From positions 744,001 through 808,000 of the forward strand of contig NZ_CAAHFG010000001.1 in assembly GCF_900890425.1 (NCBI RefSeq): a DNA stretch of 64,000 nt, read 5' to 3'. The position numbers and the translations under genes are program-made. The DNA comes from Pontiella desulfatans (lineage in GTDB: Bacteria; Verrucomicrobiota; Kiritimatiellia; Kiritimatiellales; Pontiellaceae). The notes beneath the pieces are model-generated. The model was not told the origin of the DNA. It was given only the letters and a program-made list of their open reading frames with translations, and did not search any database. Positions 27,441 through 35,694 of the stretch are shown one piece after another (position 1 is the stretch's first letter; every line of letters starts with the position of its first letter).

Positions 27441-27760
27441 CTAGCACCTCCTGTATATGCAATTTTTTCTATGGCACATTGAGTTTGTAGAAGCGGCCTG
27501 AATGGTTGGTGAAATCGGTAGCGCAGAAAGCTTCTTGAAACCTCTATCTCACATTCGACCCTCAAACCGCTTCGCTTTCACTACTCCTGTCTTTAGATGT
27601 ATGCAAGGACATAATACGGGCTGAGTCCTATGAAATGATGTTGCCTCCGTATACTCTGCGACCTATGTGGTGAAGTTCTAAAAAGGGTATCCGCGTTCAT
27701 TGGCGTCCATTCGCGGTGCCACGTGATTTCCCTCCTTCAAATAAGGAGTCAATACCATGC
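27441..27760. other. Non-coding stretch with repeat phrases
   Basis: This stretch of about 320 bases lies between the minus-strand lipoprotein and direct repeat copy 2. It holds the lipoprotein leader, a GAGTCCTATGAAATGATG phrase (27629) matching 26894 (TAGTCCTATGAAATAATG), and a CCGCGTTCATTGGCGTCCATTCGCGGTG-type phrase near 27690. No gene is seen. Confidence 0.5.
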
Positions 27761-28042
27761 GGGGGTCAGAACGCTTTTCTCGTCATTTTCCACGGTGAAA
27801 TCCGATCACCCACCAACCTCGAAACCATCACTTGGTAGCATCACCATTTGATTTCCCGGCTTTAAGTAGGAGGTAAAAACCATGCTTAAAGTCATACTCG
27901 CAAAAATCGGAATCAGCCTGTTCCGCTATCTGCCGTTGGAGCAGATCGTGGCCAAGCTGCTCACATCCGTCATCCAGAAGCTGCTGGCGTCCCGCCGGGC
28001 CACCAAGTTGGTCGCCCGGGTCCGCAAGACCGTAACCCACCT
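27761..28042 (+). repeat. Direct repeat, copy 2
   Basis: This is the partner of 25843-26126. It carries the intact leader with TAAGTAGGAGG and the 5' half of the complete small gene at 27882. The spacing of about 1.9 kb between copies encloses the two lipoprotein genes. Confidence 0.85.
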
Positions 28043-28205
28043 CAACGAGCTGACCGCCCTCATCGAGCCCATGCTCGACGACCAGGCCGTCACCGGCGAC
28101 GAGGCCCGTTCCATGTACGACCACGTCAACCAGACGCGCCTTGAAATTCTCCAGACCTGGAGCAAAGGCAAATCCGCCAAAGAACTCGAAGCCCAACTTC
28201 CATAG
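27882..28205 (+). CDS. Small phage-associated helical protein
   Basis: The 107 residues have an excellent ribosome-binding site (GTAGGAGG). The N-terminal part is an amphipathic, cationic helix (MLKVILAKIGISLFRYLPLEQ) and the rest is helical (NELTALIEPMLDDQAVTGDEARSMYDHVNQT). It is the intact version of the broken copy at 25964. A fragment of the same leader follows the truncated XhlA-like gene, so it probably belonged next to that gene in the parental phage cassette. The family is not recognised. Membrane association or a lysis/head-assembly accessory role is possible. Confidence 0.55.
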   Translation: MLKVILAKIGISLFRYLPLEQIVAKLLTSVIQKLLASRRATKLVARVRKTVTHLNELTALIEPMLDDQAVTGDEARSMYDHVNQTRLEILQTWSKGKSAKELEAQLP

Positions 28206-28228
28206 AGGGATTCAGAATCGGCAGGGAG

Positions 28229-28253
28229 GGGAGCGTTCACGCGCTCCCTTTTT
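28229..28253 (+). terminator. Rho-independent terminator after the 27882 gene
   Basis: The stem GGGAGCG (28229-28235)/CGCTCCC (28242-28248) with a six-base loop is followed by TTTTT. It lies 23 bases after the stop codon. Confidence 0.75.
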
Positions 28254-28506
28254 CGTGTGTTTGTACCGTGTTTGTGGGTGGTTGGTACCAACCAATCGAT
28301 TTCCAGGGCCAACACACGGGCACCTGAAAAACTTTTTTTTCTGCGAGAATGCTTCTTGAGCCCGCAAATTCGGGGTGTTGTACCCCTAAGTTCGCGTTGG
28401 TGTGTTTGTACTTGTGTTTGTTTTTGTTGGTGGTTTTCAGGACTTTTTCAAACGGTCGCATCAATTTCTTTAAAACACCATAATCCCACAAAACCCCTAA
28501 AAATAA
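28254..28506. other. Non-coding stretch between phage relic and tRNA
   Basis: This T/G-rich sequence contains the 16-base palindrome TGGTTGGTACCAACCA at 28279-28294 and poly-T/poly-A runs. No gene is seen. Because phage-type genes end just before it and a tRNA gene follows, it may hold an old attachment-site boundary, but I see no duplicated tRNA 3' end within the window. Confidence 0.4.
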
Positions 28507-28530
28507 AGGCCGGAACGTGTGTTCCGGCCT
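28507..28530 (-). terminator. Terminator of the initiator tRNA gene
   Basis: A perfect 10-bp stem AGGCCGGAAC/GTTCCGGCCT with a GTGT loop starts seven bases beyond the tRNA 3' end on the minus strand. On that strand it is followed by a T-rich stretch (TTATTTTTAG). Confidence 0.8.
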
Positions 28531-28536
28531 TGAAAT

Positions 28537-28613
<77 letters not shown>

Positions 28614-28638
28614 ATCTTTTCTCGTTAAGAGGCGGTAG

Positions 28639-28666
28639 AAAGTAGCGGTTTTCTGGGGCGATGCAA
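28639..28666 (-). promoter_or_regulatory. Candidate promoter of the tRNA-fMet gene
   Basis: On the minus strand TTGCAT (28666-28661) and TACTTT (28644-28639) are separated by 16 bases. They end 25 bases before the first tRNA base. Confidence 0.5.
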
Positions 28667-28790
28667 GTGGGAAAGTGATTTTTTTTTGATTCCGGTTGGT
28701 TGGGTGGGTGATTTGCCTGATTTTTGCGGGGATTCTTGACGGGGCGGGTTAGGTTGTTTACGTTTCGCGTTCATTTTCAAGGAGTGTCCC

Positions 28791-29465
28791 ATGCCAAAGA
28801 TCCAGATTATGCCATCCATTCTAGCCGCTGATTTCGGCCGTTTGGCCGAGGGGTGCAAACGCGCGGAGGAGGCCGGTGCCGACCAGATTCATGTGGATGT
28901 GATGGACGGAGTGTTTGTTCCGAACATTTCCTTCGGCCCGGATGTGGTGAGGATGTCGGCGGCGAATGTGAAGATTCCCCAGAATGTGCATCTGATGGTG
29001 CAGCGTCCGCAGGATCATCTGGAGAAATTCGTGACGGCGGGGTCGGATACGATCCAGATCCACATTGAGGCCAAGTGCGATGTTCCCGAAACCCTGGCCG
29101 CCATCCGCGCCATGGGCAGGCGCCCGGCCATTACCCTGAATCCGGAAACCCCGGTGGAGAGTATTTTCGAGTGCTTGGAAAACCGTTGGGTGGACGAGGT
29201 GTTGGTGATGTCGGTGCATCCGGGGTTCGGTGGGCAGAGCTATATCGCCTACGTCGAGGAAAAGTGCGCCACCATCCGGCGCATGGCCGATTGGGTGGAT
29301 CTTGCGATCGACGGGGGCATCGATGACCAGACGGTGGCCCGTGCGGCCGCGGTGGGGTGCAATCTGTATGTCGCCGGATCCTATCTCTTTAAGCAGGACG
29401 ACATGGCGGCAGCCATCGCCGACCTGCGCAAGCAGGCGGAAGAGGCCTACTGTTCCTCTCTGTAG
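28791..29465 (+). CDS. rpe: Ribulose-phosphate 3-epimerase
   Basis: This enzyme interconverts D-ribulose 5-phosphate and D-xylulose 5-phosphate in the pentose phosphate pathway. The length of 224 residues is typical. It shows the diagnostic PSILAADFGRL, HVDVMDGVFVPNISFGP (metal His and Asp), HLMV, VMSVHPGFGGQ and IDGGID motifs of the TIM-barrel. AAGGAG lies eight bases before the ATG. It ends convergently with the symporter gene, with only four bases between the stop codons. Confidence 0.95.
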   Translation: MPKIQIMPSILAADFGRLAEGCKRAEEAGADQIHVDVMDGVFVPNISFGPDVVRMSAANVKIPQNVHLMVQRPQDHLEKFVTAGSDTIQIHIEAKCDVPETLAAIRAMGRRPAITLNPETPVESIFECLENRWVDEVLVMSVHPGFGGQSYIAYVEEKCATIRRMADWVDLAIDGGIDDQTVARAAAVGCNLYVAGSYLFKQDDMAAAIADLRKQAEEAYCSSL

Positions 29466-29469
29466 TCGG

Positions 29470-30930
29470 TTATTTTTTCCACACGGTCAGTTCGTTCGGT
29501 GCCGGTGCCGAATTGAAGAACCGGCTGGCGAGCAGGGCAGTCCCGAAGGCGACGAGGAACGAAACGGGGAAATAATAGACCCAGTGCGCCTCGACCATCT
29601 TCTGGAGCCAGAGGGTTGCCGGAACGGAAACCGCGAGGCCCACAAGCCATCCTTGGAAGTTGCCCTTGCGCGTCAGTACGCCCATCAGGAACAGGGCCAG
29701 CACCGGTGCGCTGAACAGGCTCATGAACGAGGCGAACGCCTTGATGATGCCGCCGATGGTTGAAACGTAGAAGGCTAAGGATGTTGCCGCAACGCCCAAG
29801 CCGACAGTTATGATTCGTGCGAGGGCAACATCCGTGATTCGTGAATCGTGAGGCGTGATTTTAAAATCATTGATCAAGACAGTGGCAATGGAGTTGATGC
29901 CGGAGTCCATCGACGACATGGCGGCGGCGAAGACGGCGGTGATGAGCAGGCCGGAGATGCCCTGGGGAAGATAGTGGATAATGTAGTAGGGCATCACTTT
30001 GTCGGATCCGATGCCGTTCACTATTTCTGTTCCATGGAAAAAGGCGAACAGGCCGAGTCCAATGAAGAGCAACAGGCCGATAATGAAGAAGTCGGTGCAG
30101 GCATTGAAGGCGACGGACTTGACGGTCTTTTTTAGCGATCCGGTGGCCATGAGTCGCTGGACGGTGACCTGGTCGGTGCCATAGTCCTGCATGAGCTGGA
30201 AAAAGAAGGAGATGGCGACCACCGGACCGGACATGGCGAAGAGGTTGAACTTCCAGTCGGCAATGTGCAGCCGTCCGGCCTCCTTGGCGAGGGCGAAGAT
30301 TTCCGCCGTCCCGCCCTCGACGCCATTGCCCAGGCTGACCGCCACCCAGATGGCGCCGCCGATGAGGATGACGAATTGGATGACGTCCGTCCACACCACG
30401 GCGGCGAGCCCGCCTAGCGCGGTGTAGGCGGTGGCGAGGATGCCCATCATGCAGATGCAACCCCAGAGCGGGATGCCGGTGACGATCGACATCGCCATGG
30501 CCGGGGCGTAGACCACCGTGCCGAGCCAGCCGAGGCGAGCGAGCACGAACAGTCCCGCCACGCCATAGCGGGCGGGTTGGCCGAAGCGTTTTTCAATATA
30601 CTCATAGGACGTGGTGACCTGGAGCCGGTGGTAGATCGGGTAGAAGAGCAAAAGGATGAACGGCGCCACGACCGGGCTCATGATGCAGACGATGATGAGC
30701 GCAATATTTTCGGAGTAGGCCGTGCCCGGCAGGCCGAGATAGGTGACGGCGCTGGTGAGCGAGGCATACATGCTCATGGCCACGGCCAGCCATGGAAGCT
30801 TGCGCCCGCCAAGGAAAAACATTTCCCCGCTCTCCTGCTTCCTAGCGAAGAATACTCCAATGCCCAGCATGCCGGCGAGATAAATCGCCAGCACGAGATA
30901 ATTCAGCGTTCCGAATTGCACCGTTTGCAT
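29470..30930 (-). CDS. Sodium/solute symporter (SSS family)
   Basis: The 486-residue integral membrane protein has about 13 hydrophobic helices. Typical SSS features include LAIYLAGMLGIGVFFARK, the GGRKLPWLAVAMSMYASLTSAVTYLGLPG segment around the first sodium-site helix, YEYIEKRFG, and AAAMSSMDSGINSIATVLINDF, which matches the conserved helix 8 sodium-binding motif. It imports a small solute with sodium. It starts three bases after the stop of the iron alcohol dehydrogenase, so the two form one minus-strand operon and the substrate is probably an alcohol, aldehyde or sugar acid handled by that enzyme. The substrate cannot be named from sequence. Confidence 0.9.
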   Translation of the reverse strand: MQTVQFGTLNYLVLAIYLAGMLGIGVFFARKQESGEMFFLGGRKLPWLAVAMSMYASLTSAVTYLGLPGTAYSENIALIIVCIMSPVVAPFILLLFYPIYHRLQVTTSYEYIEKRFGQPARYGVAGLFVLARLGWLGTVVYAPAMAMSIVTGIPLWGCICMMGILATAYTALGGLAAVVWTDVIQFVILIGGAIWVAVSLGNGVEGGTAEIFALAKEAGRLHIADWKFNLFAMSGPVVAISFFFQLMQDYGTDQVTVQRLMATGSLKKTVKSVAFNACTDFFIIGLLLFIGLGLFAFFHGTEIVNGIGSDKVMPYYIIHYLPQGISGLLITAVFAAAMSSMDSGINSIATVLINDFKITPHDSRITDVALARIITVGLGVAATSLAFYVSTIGGIIKAFASFMSLFSAPVLALFLMGVLTRKGNFQGWLVGLAVSVPATLWLQKMVEAHWVYYFPVSFLVAFGTALLASRFFNSAPAPNELTVWKK

Positions 30931-30933
30931 GGG

Positions 30934-32124
30934 CTAGAGGTAGAGCGTTGCGTCGCCATCGACCGGTGGTGCAAGGGATTCTTCGAGAATGGAGGCGAGT
31001 TCCTCGTCGGTGAGAACAATGGGATTGCCTTTCATGCTGCTCGCATTCCTCGCCTTTTCCACGATAGCCGGAATGTCGGATTCGGACACGCCGTATTCGC
31101 TGAGGCCGGGCACAAACATTTGTGCGGCGATTCCTTTGAGATGTTCGAGCGCCTGTTCGATGGTCGCGTTTTCATCCTGCATCATGATTCGGGCGGCTTC
31201 ATGGAATTTGTCCAGGGCGGGGTTTTGCGGGTCGCGTTGGATCATCGCATCGTAATTTGTTCTGGTGGTGGCCTGTAGTAGGGCGGCGCAGACCATGCCG
31301 TGGGGTACATTGAACATGCCGCCAAGGGGGCCGGCGAAACCGTGGATGGCCCCGAGGCCGGCATTGGCCAGCGCAAGGCCGCCGCAGAGGCTTCCGAATG
31401 CCATGTCGGTTCGCGCGGCAATGTCGTCGCCATGGATGTAGCACCGGTAGAGTGAGCGGGAGACCCGCCTGAGCCCTTCGCGGCAGATGCCGTCCGTGAG
31501 TGGATTGGCTTTTTTCGATACAAAGGCCTCAAAGAGTTGGATGAAGGCGTCGAGACCGGTGCTGGCGGTGACTTCCGGAGGCATGGAGAGCGTGAGCTCC
31601 GGATCGACCAGCGCGACGGTGGGCAGCATCCGGGGGTGGCGCATGCTGACCTTGACCTTGTGCTCCGGGGACAGCAACACCGAGTTGCGCGTAACTTCCG
31701 CACCGGTTCCGGCGGTGGTCGGGATGGCGATGCAAGGGGCGGGATCTTCGGTGAGGGGCTCGCCCTTGCCGATAACTTCGAGATAGTCCATCAGGTCGCG
31801 CGTATTGGTGAGCAGGGCGGCGATGGCCTTGCCGGCATCGATCACGCTGCCGCCGCCGAAGGCGACAACGTGGTCGCAACCCTGTTCGCGGGCCTGGGCG
31901 GCGAGGGTGGCGATGCGGCCGGAGGTGGGCTCGCCAGAGATCGAGAACGCCGCCGGGCAGGTTCCGGCTTCCTTCAATAGTTGGAAGACCGGCCCGATGC
32001 GCTCGGCGTTCCGGCCAGTGATAAAGGCTGTTTTTTTGCCGAGTCCGGCGGCCAGGGCTGGAAGTTCCTGCAGCTTGCCCGCCCCGAAAACAATGCGTTG
32101 GGCGGTGGCGAATTCAAAGTCCAT
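30934..32124 (-). CDS. Iron-containing alcohol dehydrogenase
   Basis: The 396-residue NAD(P)-dependent group III dehydrogenase shows VAFGGGSVIDAGKAIA (nucleotide binding), CIAIPTTAGTGAEVTRNSV, and the metal-binding cluster with Asp in TGLDAFIQLFEA and His residues in GAIHGFAGPLGGMFNVPHG. AGGAG lies seven bases upstream of the ATG. It is the first gene of the two-gene operon with the symporter. The substrate is probably a short alcohol, aldehyde or polyol. The last residues are unremarkable. Confidence 0.92.
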   Translation of the reverse strand: MDFEFATAQRIVFGAGKLQELPALAAGLGKKTAFITGRNAERIGPVFQLLKEAGTCPAAFSISGEPTSGRIATLAAQAREQGCDHVVAFGGGSVIDAGKAIAALLTNTRDLMDYLEVIGKGEPLTEDPAPCIAIPTTAGTGAEVTRNSVLLSPEHKVKVSMRHPRMLPTVALVDPELTLSMPPEVTASTGLDAFIQLFEAFVSKKANPLTDGICREGLRRVSRSLYRCYIHGDDIAARTDMAFGSLCGGLALANAGLGAIHGFAGPLGGMFNVPHGMVCAALLQATTRTNYDAMIQRDPQNPALDKFHEAARIMMQDENATIEQALEHLKGIAAQMFVPGLSEYGVSESDIPAIVEKARNASSMKGNPIVLTDEELASILEESLAPPVDGDATLYL

Positions 32125-32196
32125 GCAAATACTCCTTTAGTTCCGCGTATCTTCGCCTTGCCATGGTTTGCGTGTCAAACGAATTGGTCCCAGAGG

Positions 32197-32236
32197 AGTC
32201 ACGTCCGCGCTCACGATCGTGAGCGCGGACGTGACT
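32197..32236. repeat. 40-bp perfect palindrome between divergent genes
   Basis: The half-site AGTCACGTCCGCGCTCACGA is followed without spacer by its exact reverse complement, giving 20 bp per arm and no loop. It lies between the divergently transcribed dehydrogenase (start 32124) and FmdB gene (start 32328), so it is not in a terminator position. It could be a cruciform-forming REP-type element or a regulatory site. Confidence 0.85.
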
Positions 32237-32268
32237 GAAGAGGTTTCACGGCCCTGCCAAGAATGATT

Positions 32269-32296
32269 TTGACAATAGGGGCGAATGCGCTACATT
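32269..32296 (+). promoter_or_regulatory. Sigma70-type promoter of the fmdB-like gene
   Basis: TTGACA (32269-32274) and TACATT (32291-32296) are separated by 16 bases and lie 31 bases before the ATG at 32328. The pattern TACATTCCG resembles the TATATTCCG promoter near the right edge of the window. Confidence 0.6.
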
Positions 32297-32327
32297 CCGC
32301 CTCTTTCTTTGAATGCAGGAGTATTTC

Positions 32328-32609
32328 ATGCCTACATACGACTATGAGTGCAATGCGTGCGGCCACCATTTCGAGGCTTTCCAGAGCATGTCGGCCGATC
32401 CGTTGACAGAGTGTCCGAAGTGCGACGGGCAGGTGAACCGCCTGATCGGCGGTGGCGCAGGCTTTTTGTTCAAAGGTTCCGGCTTCTATCAAACCGACTA
32501 TCGCAGTTCCGGATACCAAAAGGAGGCCGCCGCCGACAAGCCCAAAGCCGACGCCCCTAAAAAGGATAAAAAGACCGCTTCCAAAAAAGATGTGAAAAAG
32601 GCACAGTAA
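32328..32609 (+). CDS. FmdB-family zinc ribbon protein
   Basis: This protein of about 93 residues starts at ATG 32328 (MPTYDYEC) because GGAG lies just upstream; an earlier in-frame ATG at 32313 adds five residues. The N-terminal CxxC (CNAC) and CPKC pairs form the zinc ribbon typical of the FmdB/CxxC_CXXC_SSSS family. The body continues GGGAGFLFKGSGFYQTDYRS, which is standard for the family. The tail is Lys/Ala-rich and disordered (ADKPKADAPKKDKKTASKK). The family is named after a putative amide-operon regulator, but its real role is unsettled. Confidence 0.88.
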   Translation: MPTYDYECNACGHHFEAFQSMSADPLTECPKCDGQVNRLIGGGAGFLFKGSGFYQTDYRSSGYQKEAAADKPKADAPKKDKKTASKKDVKKAQ

Positions 32610-32674
32610 CCCACCAATTGCGATTTCTGGTTGGGATGGTTTGTGTAACTGAATAAACGAAGGATTATTGGACT

Positions 32675-34414
32675 ATGAAGGATAAGAAGGAATTCTACAA
32701 TTTGCTGTCGGGACTTGATGGGCAGCCCTATTCCGAATACCAACAGCTGGTCGGCGATTTCGATTTCTCGCGCTACGTCATCAAATGTACCGGTATCGAC
32801 TTCGAGTCTGAAGAGCTCGCGAGTCCGGTTTTCAGCATCCGCATTCCGCAGACCATTGCCGAGATTCCCGAATACCTGTTCGATAGCCCGGTGCGCCGCA
32901 CAGCGATGGAAGACCTGCTCCTCCGCCGCCTGGCCTCCAATATCAACAAGATCGCCAACTACGACCATAACGGCGTTGCCCGCCGTCACGTCGGGGTTTC
33001 GGCACCGAACCAGAAGATTCTTCCCCGCAACGCGCTGCTCCTGACCAAGGAGTACATCGAGGTGCGCCTCGAGGTGTCCCTGCCGGTTCAGTCGGTCGTG
33101 GTTGATGGAGAGCATATTCTTTCGATCGATGGCGAAATGGCCCAGCAGATTTTCTTTGAAGACCTGCCGGAAGTCGTTAGCAACAGTCTGCTCTATTGCA
33201 ACATCGAAGCCGCCGATGCCGATGAACACGTGAACAACATGGAAGATGCCGACCGTCTGCGCCAGTACCTCGGCGCCAGTGGCCAGGTGGCCTTCGTTGC
33301 CGAAGGAGCGCTCGTTACCCGCCTGCCTGGGCAGGACATTCCGGACTACGAACGCCTCTCCCCGGTCGAGGTGGATGCTTCCCTGGTCGAGGAAGTGGAA
33401 GTTCCGCATGCCGGCACGGTAAGCGGTCTTGGGATTCCGAACGGCCTTACCCTCATCCTTGGCGAGTCCAATAGCGGTCGCGTTGACCTGATGGATGCCA
33501 TTGCGCAGGGCATTTACAACCATGTTCCCGGCGATGGGCGTGAGCACGTCGTTACCGTTGCCGATGCCGTGAACATCCGCTCGGAAGTCGGTCGTTCCAT
33601 CCAGCAGGTGGATATTTCCGCCTTCGCAAAAGCGCTCCCGGATGGCGGAAACCCGGCATCCTATTCCAGCAAGTCGTCCGGTTCCTTCTCCTCGCAGGCC
33701 GCTTCCACCGTCGAGGCCCTCGAGGCCGGTGCCCGTGTTCTGCTGTTTGACGAGCACAGCTCCTCGTCCACCTTCCTTTCGTCCGATACCCGCGTTAGTT
33801 CGCTGATTGGCGAGTCCAGCCGCAATACGCTGGCCGCCCGCGCACGCCAGATGGTGGACGAACTGGGTATTTCGATCGTTGTGGCCGGCAGCAGCCTGGT
33901 GGCCGAATTCATTCCGATCGCCGACAAGGTGCTCAAGGTTGAAAACTTCTGTGTCTCCGATATCACCGAGGTAGCCAAGGCGCTCGATATCGTTCCGTCC
34001 ACCGTGGCCGACAGCACCGTGAACCTTGGCACCATGCTCAGCCGTTCGCGCTGGATCATGCCGAGCTCGATCGATCCGAGCGTGGGCCGCGATGACCTCG
34101 TGATCGAGTCCGACGAAGGGGACTACCTCCAGTTCGGACGTTCCATTGTGGATCTCGATGCCGTCCGCCAGATTGCCGACGCCGACCAGGCGCGCGCCAT
34201 TGGATTCGTCCTCTACTACGCCAAACTCCGCTACATGGACGAAGGCTATCCGTTGCGCGAAATCCTCGACCTCGTCGACCGCGACCTCTCGAACGAGGGC
34301 CTCAACGCCCTCATTCGCGATCCGCGCGGCGACCTGGCGCGCCCGCGCCGCTACGAAGTTGCCGCCGCGCTCAACCGCCTGCCGGCCTTCCGCGTCTCGC
34401 ACGTGACCGAATAA
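32675..34414 (+). CDS. Predicted ABC-class ATPase (COG3044-like) with degenerate nucleotide-binding motifs
   Basis: This 579-residue cytoplasmic protein is recognisable as the 'predicted ATPase of the ABC class' family by long conserved blocks such as GIYNHVPGDGREHVVTVADAV, VDISAFAKALP, SQAASTVEALEAGARVLLFDE and VDELGISIVVAGSS. The catalytic motifs are altered. The Walker A position reads GESNSGRVD (263-271) instead of G-x4-GK[ST], and the Walker B region reads LLFDEHSSSST where the family normally has DEDTSATN. The signature-like segment is also Ser-rich. The scaffold is therefore kept while ATP hydrolysis is probably lost. A ribosome-binding site (AAGGATTATTGG) precedes the ATG. The family has no firm function. 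Confidence 0.78.
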   Translation: MKDKKEFYNLLSGLDGQPYSEYQQLVGDFDFSRYVIKCTGIDFESEELASPVFSIRIPQTIAEIPEYLFDSPVRRTAMEDLLLRRLASNINKIANYDHNGVARRHVGVSAPNQKILPRNALLLTKEYIEVRLEVSLPVQSVVVDGEHILSIDGEMAQQIFFEDLPEVVSNSLLYCNIEAADADEHVNNMEDADRLRQYLGASGQVAFVAEGALVTRLPGQDIPDYERLSPVEVDASLVEEVEVPHAGTVSGLGIPNGLTLILGESNSGRVDLMDAIAQGIYNHVPGDGREHVVTVADAVNIRSEVGRSIQQVDISAFAKALPDGGNPASYSSKSSGSFSSQAASTVEALEAGARVLLFDEHSSSSTFLSSDTRVSSLIGESSRNTLAARARQMVDELGISIVVAGSSLVAEFIPIADKVLKVENFCVSDITEVAKALDIVPSTVADSTVNLGTMLSRSRWIMPSSIDPSVGRDDLVIESDEGDYLQFGRSIVDLDAVRQIADADQARAIGFVLYYAKLRYMDEGYPLREILDLVDRDLSNEGLNALIRDPRGDLARPRRYEVAAALNRLPAFRVSHVTE

Positions 34415-34489
34415 TTCGGTCGAAGGGCAAAAGTCCGAAGGTCGAATGTCGCTTGCGGTGTTCGGCCTTTTTATTTTGGGGGATGGTTG

Positions 34490-34945
34490 ATGAAACTGGT
34501 GGTTCAACGGGTTAGGCAGGCCTCGGTTTCCGTGGACGGGGAGCGGATCTCTGAAATTGGGCAGGGGCTGCTGGTGTTGGTCGGGGTGTCGCACGACGAC
34601 ACATCTTTCGATGCCCGGTTCCTGGCCAAGAAAACCGCCAACCTGCGTATCTTTGAGGATGACGAGGGGAAGATGAACCTTTCCGTTGGCGACGTCGGTG
34701 GCGAAATCCTTTCCGTTAGCCAGTTCACGCTCTATGGAGACTGCAACAAGGGCAATCGCCCCAGCTTCATCCATGCCGCCCGGCCGGAGAAGGGGGCGGC
34801 GCTGTTCAGTGAGTATGTTCTGGCGCTCGATGCCCTCGGCTTCAAGCCGCACACCGGGCAGTTCGGCGCCGACATGAAGGTCGAACTCCTCAACGATGGC
34901 CCCGTCACGATCATTGTCGAGTCGACCGGGCGGACGAGGGCGTGA
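34490..34945 (+). CDS. dtd: D-aminoacyl-tRNA deacylase
   Basis: This enzyme hydrolyses D-aminoacyl-tRNA (notably D-Tyr) and recycles mischarged tRNA. The length of 151 residues is typical. Diagnostic motifs are MKLVVQRV.QASV at the N-terminus, LLVLVGV, the active-site loop SVSQFTLYGD with the catalytic Thr, and KGNRPSF...A. The C-terminal GxP (Gly-cisPro) motif appears as NDGPVTI. ATG 34490 is preferred over upstream TTG 34487. Confidence 0.95.
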   Translation: MKLVVQRVRQASVSVDGERISEIGQGLLVLVGVSHDDTSFDARFLAKKTANLRIFEDDEGKMNLSVGDVGGEILSVSQFTLYGDCNKGNRPSFIHAARPEKGAALFSEYVLALDALGFKPHTGQFGADMKVELLNDGPVTIIVESTGRTRA

Positions 34946-34959
34946 CCTACGCGGAATCC

Positions 34960-34987
34960 TTGACAAAGCTGGACGCGTTCCTATTGT
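34960..34987 (+). promoter_or_regulatory. Promoter of the AbrB/PIN toxin-antitoxin operon
   Basis: TTGACA (34960-34965) and TATTGT (34982-34987) are separated by 16 bases. The pair lies 36 bases before the antitoxin ATG. It is probably autoregulated by the antitoxin, as is usual for such pairs. Confidence 0.6.
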
Positions 34988-35023
34988 AAGGAGCGAAGGT
35001 AAGGAATTGGTTTGGAGGTAAGA

Positions 35024-35257
35024 ATGGTTGCGACGATGACATCCAAGGGGCAGCTGACCATACCGGTCGAGGCTCGGCGTAGGCTGGGACTGAAGGCCGG
35101 CACGAAGGTTGATCTGGTTACCACCGAGGACGGGCGGTTGGAGCTGATTCCTCTAACGGATTCCGTGAAGGGGCTCAAGGGCATGGTGCCGAAGCCGGAA
35201 AAACCATTGTCCCTTGAGGAAATGGAACAGGCGATTGCTGGCGGGAGCGCTTCGTGA
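35024..35257 (+). CDS. AbrB/MazE-type antitoxin
   Basis: The 77 residues start at ATG 35024, where GGAGGTAAG is the ribosome-binding site. The SpoVT-AbrB swapped-hairpin domain is obvious: MTSKGQLTIPVEARRRLGLKAGTKVDLVTTEDGRLELIP. The C-terminal tail (MVPKPEKPLSLEEMEQAI) is the toxin-binding part. The stop overlaps the GTG start of the PIN toxin gene, so the two are translationally coupled. Confidence 0.92.
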   Translation: MVATMTSKGQLTIPVEARRRLGLKAGTKVDLVTTEDGRLELIPLTDSVKGLKGMVPKPEKPLSLEEMEQAIAGGSAS

Positions 35258-35652
35258 CTGGTCTGGATACCAATGTTCTGGTGCGCTACATTGTCCAGGA
35301 CGATCCGAAGCAATCCAAGCTGGCCACCGAGTGCATTGAGCAACGGTGTACTTCTGAATCCCCGGGTTTTGTGAATCTGGTGGTGTTGTGCGAGTTGACC
35401 TGGGTGCTGGCAAGGGGCTATGGCTATGGGCGTGATACCGTTGCAGCCGTGTTGCGCGGTATTCTTTCTTCGCCGGAGTTGCGCGTTGAGGGCGATGAAG
35501 CGGCATGGCAGGCATTGAAGGTGTATGAGCAGGGTACGGCCGGATTTGCGGATGGTCTCATTGGAATTCAAAATCGCCGAGCCGGAGCTTCGGCAACGGT
35601 GACCTTCGACCGCAAGGCGGCGAAGGATGCCTGTTTCGAGTTGTTGAAATAA
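35254..35652 (+). CDS. VapC-like PIN-domain toxin
   Basis: This 132-residue probable ribonuclease has the PIN-domain acidic residues in GLDTNVLVRYI, the Glu in CELTWVL, and later Asp residues in FADGLIG and TFDRKAA. It uses a GTG start within the antitoxin stop region. It pairs with the AbrB-type antitoxin upstream, a common VapBC arrangement. It sits between dtd and argH without other mobile genes. Confidence 0.92.
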   Translation: MTGLDTNVLVRYIVQDDPKQSKLATECIEQRCTSESPGFVNLVVLCELTWVLARGYGYGRDTVAAVLRGILSSPELRVEGDEAAWQALKVYEQGTAGFADGLIGIQNRRAGASATVTFDRKAAKDACFELLK

Positions 35653-35694
35653 AGAGGTGGATGGTCCGGGAGTCCGGCGGAAGGGTTTAAGGTT

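Noticed and set aside
32498-34966. 822-codon minus-strand frame across the ABC-ATPase and dtd genes
   Set aside because: It runs opposite two recognisable genes and has no family features, so it is explained by codon bias of the plus-strand genes.
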